In this document: piece by piece, positions 1 to 9,917 of the stretch
Layout: each line of letters starts with the position of its first letter
Position numbering within the stretch: the stretch's first letter is position 1
Assembly: GCA_037178675.1 (NCBI GenBank)
Contig: JAYMGJ010000288.1
Location: 1 to 64,000, forward strand
DNA: 64,000 bases
DNA from: Scleroderma bovista
Lineage: Eukaryota > Basidiomycota > Agaricomycetes > Boletales > Sclerodermataceae
Reading direction: 5' to 3'
Notes under the pieces: generated by a model
Told to the model about the DNA's origin: nothing
Database searches by the model: none
The model's input: the letters and a program-made list of their open reading frames with translations, nothing else
Position numbers and translations under genes: made by a program

Positions 1-470
1 ATTCAAAGGACCTGGCACCAAGTCAAATACGGCATGGTCTGGGTCAATGTATAGCTGGCAGACATGCGCCGTGGCAGCTTTGTCGACCATAATCTATTGT
101 CTCATCAGAAAATGACCGCATTTGTGAGTTCCAACTAACCTTCAATTGTAATGCACCATAGTCTTGGGGAGTGTCAAAAATTAGTTTGGCTATGCCATGG
201 GGCAGAACCTCCATGCAACATTAGTCCACATAATGCACCTACTTTTTCACGTGTAACATGGTCAGACGAGGGTGAAAATCGGCCGTGTGTCACGGGCCAG
301 CGGAGGACAAGCCCAGCATTAACTATTATCATGTAACACGGGTGGGCTACACACACCAATATTGTCACCATGTGATTTCGGTGGGCTATGATGGTGTTTA
401 AGGAGGTGTGATGGATGGGGATATAGTTGTTGTCACCATGTCATATGGGCCAGCCAGGATTTTACTCCAA
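1..470. repeat. Degenerate GTGGGCT-type repeats at window edge
   Basis: No gene is supported here. From about 240 the sequence contains scattered copies of a GGTGGGCT core and its variants (GGGCCAGC, GGACCAGC). These are the same kind that make up the longer array at 1985-3010, so this is probably the outer part of the same repeat-rich flank of the KDZ element. The two short reading frames on opposite strands at 151-371 overlap each other and look like chance. Confidence 0.45.
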
Positions 471-1760
471 TGCACATTAATGGACCAGCCCAGGATTACT
501 GTAATGCAAAGGTAATGGGTTGGCTGGCAAAGACAAGTACCAATACATCTAGTAAGGGGTGATCCAACCAACCCTGCCAGGGCGTGTTCTACCGTGGATG
601 GGTTGAAGCAGGGGGATCTACTGTGGGTTTACAGGGGTGATCCAACCACCCTGCCAGGGCTTGTTCTACCATGGATGGATTGAAGCAGGGGGTCCTACCA
701 CGGGCTGTCCTACCGCGGGTTGACAGGGGTGATCCAACCACCCTGCCAGGGCCTATTCTACTGCGGATGGATTGAAGCAGGTAGACCTACCACGGGCTGT
801 CCTACCGCGGGTTGGCTCACTCCCTCCGGTCAACTAGTTTGACTACCATGGCTTTGACAACATCCAATGAACATTAATAGATTGACTGGAATGCAAAGGT
901 AATGGGTTGGCTAGAAAAGACCAGTACCAGTATGTCTAGGAAGGGGTGATCCACCCAACCCTGTCAAAGGTTGACCTACCATGGATCACAGAGGGTGACA
1001 AACCATGGGTTGACTTATCAGGAGTTGACTTACCGCAGGTTTACCTCCTGCGGGTTTCCTTACCATGGGTTGACTCAATACCTCTGTAAACCAGGTCGAC
1101 TCCACTCCATGGCTTTCACTACCCATGTACATTAATAGATTCACTGAAATGCAAAGGTAATTGGTTGGCCATAGAAGACACTACCAGTACATCTAGTAAG
1201 TGGTGATCCAACCAACTCTGCCAAGGGCTGTCCTACCACGGATGGATTACAGGGGTTGACCTTACCACCTACCGCGGGTTCACTTACCGCGGGTCGGCTT
1301 GATACTTTCAGTCAACCCAGTCTCCATGGCTTTCACTACCAATGTACATTAATAGATTCACTAGGTAATTGGTTGGCTAGAGAAGACAAGTAACAGTACA
1401 TATAGTAAGGGGTGATCCAACCAAACCTGTCAAGGGCTATCCTACTGGGTGGACAGGGGGTGACATACCGTGGTTAACATACCGCAGGTTAACTTACTAG
1501 GTTGAGGCCACCAGGTTGACCACCATGACTTCACTACCAATGCGCATTAATTGATTTACCGGAATGCAAAGGTAATGTGTGGGCTAGCAGTACTGGCTCT
1601 ACTACCACGGATGGATTACAGCCAGTTGGATATTTACCGAGTGATCTACTGTGGGAGAAGTACCAGTACATACAATAAGGGGTGATTCAACCACTCTGTC
1701 AGCAGCACTGGCTTCACTACCACGGGTTTACTGCCTCCTGTTGGTTGACCACCAACCACT
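471..1760. repeat. Tandem repeat array built on CCGCGG-like boxes
   Basis: A unit beginning CATTAATAGATT and continuing through ATGCAAAGGTAATGGGTTGG and a GGGGTGATCCAACC block recurs with starts near 471, 871, 1128, 1345 and 1543, so the period shrinks from about 400 to 200 bp. Between these blocks lie near-15-bp boxes with consensus TACCGCGGGTTGACT. Four boxes keep an intact CCGCGG (713, 805, 1272, 1287). The rest read CCGTGG, CCACGG, CCATGG, CTGCGG or CCGCAG, mostly single or double CpG transitions of the same palindrome. No coding region was seen. The array looks like a subterminal repeat block of the element carrying the KDZ genes. Confidence 0.75.
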
Positions 1761-1984
1761 ATGGATTCCAACAGAGATGGAAAACCTACTTGGCCTTTAC
1801 TCTCAGTAGTTGACAAGAAATTCCTTTATCAATGCCACCACAGGAAGACTGTGGGCAACCGAAAGTGGTTGACCATCAGGCATTTGGCTATCTCAATTGA
1901 TCACAACAAAATACTACCACAAGTTTATCACCACTAGTTGGCTATTCAGTTCCAGAACTATGGATTACCCGTGGGTGGAATAAA

Positions 1985-3010
1985 GGCAGGCTTAGTGGGC
2001 CCATGTTCCATAGTAGCACACAAATATGTGTGCCAATGAGCTCCACGTGAGCGCATATATTATTCCATCATCCTTCTTATAAGGGGATGGTGATATTACA
2101 CCACCCCATGTAAAATGGATGGGCAGTTATTATATGGACCCATAGATACGGGTCAGCCAGATTACTACTTACTGTGAGCCTTGTATACAATGACACCGAG
2201 TAGTACAAGTGAGCTGATAGTGGCTTGTTCCAATGGGATACAGGTGAGCCCATGTATCATTTAATCATCCCATATAACACAGGTGGGCTGTGTATATAAT
2301 GTCCCTATGCTATAGGTCAGCCCACATACCACTGTCCCCTACAGTTTTGGCAGGCACATATTCTTTGCTGTCATGTAGCACGAGTGGGCTGTGATATGCA
2401 TGTACACATGGTGTATGATAGGGCTGTTATTATATGGTCCTGTGTGACACGGGTCAGCCGAGGGAATGCTGTCCCCTGACAAACAGGTGAGCCCCCATAC
2501 ATTGACACAGGTAGCACGAGTGGGCTGAGAATTCATTGTTTCAATTGGATACAGGTGAGCCCATTCAAAATTTAATCATCCCATATGACACCAATGGGCT
2601 GTATATTTATTGTCCACTATGATATAGGTGGGCCCAAATAACACTGGCCCTTGTTGTGTGAGTGGGCCCATATTCATTGATGTTGTGTAGAATTGGTGGG
2701 CTGGGGCAAGCATGGTCATATGGTGTATAGAAAGGGCTGTTTTTCTATGGTCCCGTGTGTATCGGGTCAGCCGAAATAATTGTGTCCCCTAACAAACAGG
2801 TGAGCCCGCATACATTAACACGGAGTAGTACCAGTGGGCTGAGAACTGATTGTTGCAATGGGATACGAGTAAGCCCAAATGTAATTCCACAATCCCGTGT
2901 GTCATGGGTAGGCTACAAATATACTGTCCCCTACCATATAAGAGGGCCTATAGTTTGCAGCTTCAAGTATAATAGGTGGGCTGATATTAAATTTACTGTC
3001 TAATATGGAT
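1985..3010. repeat. About 310-bp tandem repeat, roughly three copies
   Basis: The phrase GAGTAGTACaAGTGgGCTGA and its surroundings recur near 2191, 2500 and 2817, giving a period of 309-317 bp. Inside each unit are alternating GTGGGCTG and GTGAGCCCA cores about 60-75 bp apart, some in opposite orientation. Copies 2 and 3 align over nearly their whole length (2395-2580 against 2700-2890), with many CpG-type differences. No reading frame is conserved between copies, so this is non-coding. The stretch 1761-1984 between the two arrays holds nothing recognisable. Confidence 0.7.
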
Positions 3011-3332
3011 GAGCCCATATCTTGCAATCCCAGGAATGAGGGGTGGGCTGGAATCCGGTTTAGGACAAAGCCGCGGCAGGGTAATGGTGCCTAAGCTATG
3101 GCACAATGATTTATCTATAAAGGCCCCAGGGACGCTATTGATGTACCAAAATATACAGGTGGGTAAGTTAATGAATGCTCAGGAGATGTTCCCTAAAAGC
3201 AGCTGCGGCAGAATGGCTCACTTCCAGACAGCCAGAGCACAGGATAAGTCACTAAGTAAGTCGCGACCATATTTTAAGATTTTTTAGTAAATTTTCTATG
3301 ACAATCATATTTCTACAAGTACCTCCATGTAT

Positions 3333-4594
3333 TTACACTACAGTAGCCCTCAACAAATGCTCCACACCATTGATCCTCATCCAGTCGGCACACCGTGGAA
3401 CATGTGCCCACTGATGGATATTATCCCTCATATAGTAAGTCAAACAATACCGGTTTCCTTCAACAGCATTGACCCCATGCCGGAGGAGCCTCCCGGAGAA
3501 TGCAACCACGGTACCTGGCTTATAGACTAGCTCGATGCCGAGGGTGGGGATGGCCATTACACAATCAGTGTATTCCCCAACATTGACAATGATGTCGTAC
3601 CAGCTGGCACGTGACTGGGGGTCACGGTGAAGTGGGGTCGACCGATTGGCGATAAGGGAAATATTGGTGAATGCAGTAGGCCAGAGGGATAGGGCACGGT
3701 TCATTACCGGGTCATACATAGAAGACCAATCCTCCAATGTACTCATTTCTCGCATACCGTCCTCATAGAGCTGTGGATGCATAATCGACAACACACCCGA
3801 TACGATGGCAGAAGGATATATCATATCTTGCAGCCACTGAAATCCCGCGGGTGTGTTAAGGTCCACTGATATAGAGGCATTTTCATGCTGAATATGGGAT
3901 GATGAGTAGGTCCATCCGATAATAGATATATACCCACATAATGACCCATCTGGTGCCTTGCAGGAGATAACTCCAGACACCCGGTCACTTGCCTATCTTC
4001 CCTATTAAAATACCATGGTTCTGATCGCCAGGTCCGCCCAGTTATACTGCTGGCCAGTTGTGTATGAAGCGGACTTAAAGCATGCAGAATATTTGCCTGC
4101 ATTTATTAATGAACATGGTCAAAAATAGGCAGTATTGGGGCATACCTGTGTTGGGCGTGCCAGGGCACCAGGGAGATACCAGAGTGCTACGGTCCCACCC
4201 TCCCCCAAAATAATAGAGGGTTCATCCAGGACACCAGAGAGAGTTGGAGCGAACTTGGAAAGAAAGGACTGCTCCCTATCCACATTGGTACCAGGCTCCA
4301 TTGCTGCCAATGACTCCGCCAGTCTCAAGAGGTCCACACCAGACTCAACTAGAAACACATAAGTACCTTGCCAAATAGATATTGGAAATACATACCTCGA
4401 TTTTGATATGCAGTGACCAAAGTGGCCACCATTTGATGCATCCCAACCGAAAGGTCAACAGGGAGATCAAGAGGAATGGGAGGTACCGCGGGGAGTGAGT
4501 CCCGGAATGCCAAAGAACAAAAGCACTGTCACATGTATCCAGCAACACGTTGAGAGAGCGTATAGTTGGTCGGATATGACACAGGACTAGCCAT
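3333..4594 (-). CDS. TET/JBP-family 2-oxoglutarate/Fe(II) dioxygenase
   Basis: Predicted nuclear enzyme that would oxidise the methyl group of 5-methylcytosine (or thymine) in DNA, using Fe(II), 2-oxoglutarate and oxygen. The exon model is 4594-4396, 4348-4146, 4096-3989 and 3956-3333, 377 residues. The C-terminal exon carries the double-stranded beta-helix signature: HRD (280-282) for two iron ligands, the distal iron ligand in LRHGV (His330), and Arg339 in GNRYCLTYYMRDN for 2-oxoglutarate. This wording is typical of basidiomycete TET/JBP paralogues, which are known to be linked to KDZ transposons. Oddities: codon 22 is TGA (4531-4529) where CGA is likely, and the third intron would be only 32 nt, so that junction may instead be a one-base frameshift. 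The catalytic part is undamaged; a start at Met46 or so would bypass the stop. It shares a divergent promoter with the gene at 5044. Confidence 0.8.
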
Positions 4595-5043
4595 GGAGGG
4601 GATTGAATTGAGGGGAAAAGAAAGGAAGATATGCCAGAATGTGTATTGACCTATCCCGGGATCCCATGCTGCGGCAATCAGGATATGGCAGGAATCGGTC
4701 ACCAATTACCGAAATCAGTCACCAATTGAAAATAAATAACAATAACAATAACTGCCAAATATCCCTACCAATTCCAAAAATGGAATTTAGCCATGCCAGG
4801 GAACAACCTATATGCTGACCGTGGGTAGCCACTGCCGAACTGATATATCTCATTCAAATTGGAACACAAATGATAAACCAATCAGATTTGAATGGAAGCA
4901 ATGTGGCAGTAATTTTGTGTCCGCGGAAATAACTAACTTTTAATTGTACCGTGATCATTGTTTGAGGAACAATGGTCCGGTGGCATGTGGGAATACGAGA
5001 GATTCTATTATAAATATTGACCTTTGATCCTGATCCTGCATCG
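4595..5043. promoter_or_regulatory. Divergent promoter region, TET/JBP and 231-aa gene
   Basis: A 449-bp gap lies between the two start codons on opposite strands. It contains one CCGCGG (4921), a direct repeat with the core GTCACCAATT near 4698 and 4717, and a TATAAATA-like stretch near 5010 just ahead of the plus-strand start. Promoter function is inferred from position only. Confidence 0.4.
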
Positions 5044-5837
5044 ATGGATTCTGAAGCAATTGTTGCGCGCAGGCTGTCCCTGACATTGCAATATATCGGC
5101 ATCCGATTCAGGCGGTTCGTGTATTCTTTGCAGCAAAGCAGTGACCATGCCATTCTGGAGAAGATCAACTGGTATGGACATGTTCACGCAGAAGTGGTGT
5201 GTTCTTCCATATTGAAACTTTGAATATGACCATATCCCCCATGTAGGCACTTTTGGAGTGGCTACTTGCTGCGTGCAACAGAAAGGGGCTAGTGATGCAA
5301 GTCCCCGCGGTCGCAGCACATGTGATGGATTGGGTATCTGTGGTGGATCCGGATGCAGAAGCTTTGATGGAACAAATCAAAGAAATAAATGTATTCAAGG
5401 TGTATCATCGGGAGGCTAGAGTCTGCAGCACACACAGTACACCACGGGAGTGGTGGGTGTGGGGGAATAGTGGAGATATACCACGGACAACCTTCACCCA
5501 GCTGGTCACAGAGGCGGAGAAATTCTTTGCTGAATACCAGGTAAGGTTACATTCATGTGCGATGATAAGCTAATAAAATTGTCAATAGCCTGGGGACTTT
5601 GCAATCCCAGCTTTATTTGATGTCCCAGAAACCCCCCACATTGGCCTGAAGGATCTCCGACTACAAACTGAGCAAATGTTGGAAGAAACTGATGAGAAGA
5701 TCTTTCATCAAAACATGGTGTTGCAACATCTGGTTGACCGCATGGCTATGGTGGAATATTTGACCGATGCAGGGGATGAACTGGAGGACAAATGGGCGGC
5801 ATCCGCGGATAGATTATGGAGAGGCACAAATGAGTAG
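5044..5837 (+). CDS. Unknown 231-aa protein of the KDZ element
   Basis: Three exons (5044-5196, 5247-5540, 5589-5837) join in phase 0 with good GT..AG ends and give 231 residues with no internal stop. I do not recognise the family. The N-terminal half is mixed helical (a Leu/Ile-rich stretch from residue 8 to 30, then a block starting ALLEWLL at 52). The last 70 residues are acidic and heptad-like, with repeated Glu/Asp and Met/Leu spacing, suggesting a helical or coiled-coil tail. The ATG at 5044 was chosen because it is the first in the frame. It is head to head with the TET/JBP gene and tail to tail with the transposase (150 bp between stops). CCGCGG occurs in exons 2 and 3. Confidence 0.6.
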
Positions 5838-5986
5838 TGTGGCCATCCCAATAGTGACACATGACAATTATGATTTTTTCCTGTCCACATTGAATGATAG
5901 TTGAATTATCTGACTGATGTTCCCCATAATAATGAACATCACAAATTATGACTCAATGACACAAATAATATGCAGCAGTCACGGGA

Positions 5987-8900
5987 CTACTGACAAAGTC
6001 TACCCAATTTGTTATACATGTCATATTGCCTTGCTGCATAACATGCCAAGCCGCGGTCACCACATAATGAAGCCTTGGAGGCATTTTCCTCCCAGCGATT
6101 TGCCCGGGTCCTGAAGAAGGTATGTGTCCAACCCTGTTCTGCAGTTATCAACTCCACTTCCTCAGTCCATCTGTCTCGCTTTGCCTTTGCCCGCAGCCAG
6201 TGGACACGGTAAACTGGTCCGAATCATTATTCTGAAGGGTATATGATGGTGCATGGAAAGGCTTACATTCTGACATCCAATCATTTTTATCAGTGTCTTT
6301 GGGTATATCCATAGTCCAAAACCATGCCAAAGAGTCATGGCGATGTCCCCTTGCATTGGGATCTGAGACCGCGGTGCTGACTGTGAGATCCTTTTTGGAA
6401 AGTACTTTATAGCGGTCCAGGATCCTCGGCTCGGCCTCTAAGGCGATCATTTGCTTTCTGCAACGGTGGTAGACCGCGGCATATCTTTTTACCATTGCAT
6501 CCAGGTCAGCTACCTTTTTCCATGCGCAGGTGGTCCCCACATAGTTCCTCCCATGTCTGACCTCTGTCCGAAACAACACCGCCTTATCTGCTAGACCAAG
6601 TCGTATTTCATGTAAAGTGTCATTGGCCTGACCTTGTCTGAGCTGAAGTTCTTGCTCCACCAGGCCAATCAGCCCTAGCTCATGGCAGCGCGGCACACCT
6701 ATATAGGACGGAAGTGGTAGTACGGCGTGCTCAGCACGCCCTGGAGCCAGAGTAATGAATGTATCATCTTCATCACTATCAGTATCTGCTCCGTGAATCC
6801 CATCAAGTGTACTGTCCCAGTCTGGGCCCAGAAATGTTGCCGCGGTCTGCACCAAACTATTGATCTGGGATTGTAGCCTGTCATGTCGGCGTGAAAGGTC
6901 AAGCCTTTGGGATTCAGTAGCCCTTGCATCAATCTTTCGTGCATCCAATGAGAGGACTACCTGTGCCTCTTCCACTCTCAGGGCTCTGGCCATCCACATG
7001 GCAGATCCCCGCAGTGAACCCGCAGTTGGCATTTCTATGAGCTTCATCTCCACGGATTTAATGCTTGGGGCTTACCCCACAAAATCAAAATTGTTATCTA
7101 TCTTCCACTGTGAGGCTTACCTTTTTCCAATTGGACTTCAAATATATCCATTGCCTTCGGATTTGTCAACCTTTCAAGAAGTGCCTTTGTCTCCTGGTCC
7201 TTCCAAATTTGACGGAGGTGCTGGGGAACTGTTGCGTCCAAATTTGCAAAGGAATCACTAGATGATGTGAGATTTCGTCTTGCAATTGTCAGTTTCCTCT
7301 TCAAAGACAAAGCTGGAAATTGTGAATACCACTCCAATATTGCACACTTGAGGACCACTCACGCATGCGGACCATCTTTAAGAAGTTACTATCGTTCATT
7401 TGGAAGTCAAGCATTTCTTGCCGATGAGGGGCAGCCATTCCTCGTGTAGAAGGGGAAACAATATTTAAGGAAGCCCACAGAGTTTCCATTATTTCCCCGT
7501 CCACATTGCCAACACCAGGAATGAAATTCGGGGAATACCTCACAAAACATTCACTTTGGTGTCCATGGACATGCCAAATTCCAATTCCAGGTTGGATCCT
7601 TAACGCTGGTGGAAGAGATATGAACCGATTGCCTTCTATCCGCCTTTGCAGATTTTTGCTGTATTGACAATTGATGTCATAGAAATTTACCACCTGCTGT
7701 TCCTGGCCCATTCCATGGCGCACTGCGTGCACCAGGGCATAGTCCATGTTGATTTGCCTAGTCACCAGTCAATGTCAATTTGTCATGGTATACCGCGGAC
7801 ATACTGCTCTCCCTTTTGAAAATCCACCATGGCATGGGGAATAAAGCAGCCATGTCTTGCACAGGCACACCCACCAATTCCGGTTGAAGCCAACTGACTT
7901 CTATTTGAATTAGCCTGGTTGACTGCCCGGTGATTGCTGCAGTCCGATTTCTGACCACGGCATTGACAGCCACCGCGGGTTGGTAAATGACCATGGCTCA
8001 AGGGATGGATAGCTTACCTCTATTCGATTCGCACTCCCTGCTAAATATGTTCTATAAGCCCCTGATGTTACCATGAATCCCTTCCCATCCATCAACCAGA
8101 CCTCATTAGGAGCTGATTTGAGCAACATATGCTCGGCTTTGAAATTTCCATCCATCGCAATTATGCGAGCATATTTCCAGCTACCATTATCAGTAGGATT
8201 TGTCAAGGGTACAAGATCATAACTCACTGCGCTAGATCCACCTCTCCCGCGGGTGGAATATTGACCCCCGGTTGAGGACATGCCGGGCAAAAGAGGACCA
8301 GCTCCCCTGGCCCAGGGTCTGACGACCCTGCATGAAATCCCTGCCACTTGAGAAGTTTCAGAAGTCTCCATGCCCTGGACACTCTCAGAAGCTCCTTGTA
8401 CCTATTCTGTCATGGCTACATCAGTACCGCAGTAATGAATGGGCTACTTTACTCACCGGCACAGAATGCGGGAATGCATTGGATGTCACTCTCTGCAGCT
8501 TACTATAGTAGTTCATCGCGGTCGTTCCACATTCCACATTATCCCGAATAAAATCATCCAGCACTTGGAAGCTAAATGCGGACCTGGGACTCTTGGTTGT
8601 TGCAGGGAAAAGGCCAGCCATCATGAGCTGTAGATGTGAATCCTCGGAACCACTGCAGCTGCAGTACCGAATATCACAAAAGTGCACTCCATTTGTGTGC
8701 ACCAAGGTTAGACAACCTCTGTCCCGTGGTCTAGTCAGATGAGGCGGTCGCCCATCATCCTCCATATCTTCCCAAGCCTCTTCATCGTCGCTTGCAATAT
8801 TCCCACGGCTATATCCCCCTCTGGGACAAGGTTTTCCACCGTGGCCCAAGTGCATCACAAAACCAATCTACTCTATTAATTATCATGTAGATATGGTGAA

Positions 8901-9490
8901 AGAAATGACACACCAGGCGAAGAGAGAAGTCCTCAAAGAAGGTTCCAGTCCATCTCTGAATCCGATGGAAGGGACTCTGCTGGTGTGCATCCAAGCAACA
9001 GTTACTGCAGAACATTGGTCTATGAGCACACTCTGTGCACCTAAATGTCGCATCCTTTCCACAGCACATGCAGATTTTTGATTCCATGGGTGACTCCATT
9101 TCCAGCAGCACGGACAAATATCTGGCCTTGAAGGGCAGCCAGTCTTGGAGATAGTGATCCTATGGTCGGATGAAATAAACTCTGAAATTAAAGGGGGGTG
9201 GGGATCAATCTGACCTGGTTCCTTGGCAATCTACATGCTCGCAGAGGTGGGTCATCTATGGCAGCATATGCCTCTACAGGTTCATCAGGAAAGAAATTGG
9301 TGTGCTCTAATGCAGATGAACCAGCCCGAGTTGGGGATTGATTGTCATCAGCTCTTTCAATGCGTGCCTTCTTTCGGGGTGGAGCCTTGACTATCTTGTC
9401 CTTGGATCGTCTACCTGATCTTACTGTCTTCCATGTCACCTGCATTACAGGTGTAGATGGTCCAGCTTTAACTACCTTGGACTTCCCCAT
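5987..9490 (-). CDS. KDZ (CxC2-type) transposase, intact
   Basis: DDE-type transposase of the Kyakuja-Dileera-Zisupton superfamily, expected to cut and move this element. Ten exons: 9490-9215, 9159-8914, 8867-8457, 8406-8228, 8180-8018, 7950-7805, 7757-7363, 7312-7121, 7070-6267, 6213-5987. All nine introns are 46-67 nt with consistent phase, giving 1012 residues without a stop. The basic N-terminus is followed by the CxC2 cysteine cluster (about 122-160, ending FHRIQRW), then the KDZ core: MDGNF (Asp381), a CxRHG segment, FYDINCQY (Asp501), HGHQ (538-541) and DGEIMETLWASLN (560-572). These acidic residues are the likely catalytic set. The C-terminal third is the conserved helical region ending in the KDZ-typical WLRAKAK...DRW and a Tyr/Leu-rich tail. 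An upstream in-frame Met exists at 9508. No damage was found, so it may still be active. Confidence 0.93.
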
Positions 9491-9917
9491 GATGGTCTCT
9501 GGACGCAAAGCTCACAGAAAGGATTGCTTTTGACCTCAAAATGCCTCATTGCAATACCTTGAACTCGGACAACTTCAATGATTGCATTGGGATCCTCGGT
9601 TCCCAATCTAGTTCGGGACAATCTTCAGGTACAAATGAAACATTTCCAAATATGGAATGAGATCTTGAGATAGGCGAATAAGGGTCGGGAAAATGGACGC
9701 TGACGAAATGGACCTTTCCATGTATGGTATAACATTTGCAAATATTCCCAGAACCTTTCCAAATAGGCCTCGGGTGCCGTGTTATATTTGCACATAAATG
9801 GGAAGGGAGGATCAAGGGTCCCTGTGACATGGGAAGGAGGTGACCGCGGGAACTTTGTTCAACAACCCGGTATGCGCACCAGAACTTAGGAATTGCGGCA
9901 AGGGTTCCACCTCAGTC
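9491..9917. promoter_or_regulatory. Divergent promoter region, transposase and 14-exon gene
   Basis: A 427-bp intergenic gap between oppositely oriented starts. It contains one CCGCGG (9844) and a short repeated motif in both orientations (CATTTCCAAATATGGAATGA near 9640 and GGAACCTTTCC-like blocks near 9750). No clear TATA box was seen. Promoter role is inferred from position. Confidence 0.4.

Noticed and set aside
151..371. Two overlapping ORFs at the left edge
   Set aside because: They overlap on opposite strands in repeat DNA, with no splice or homology support.
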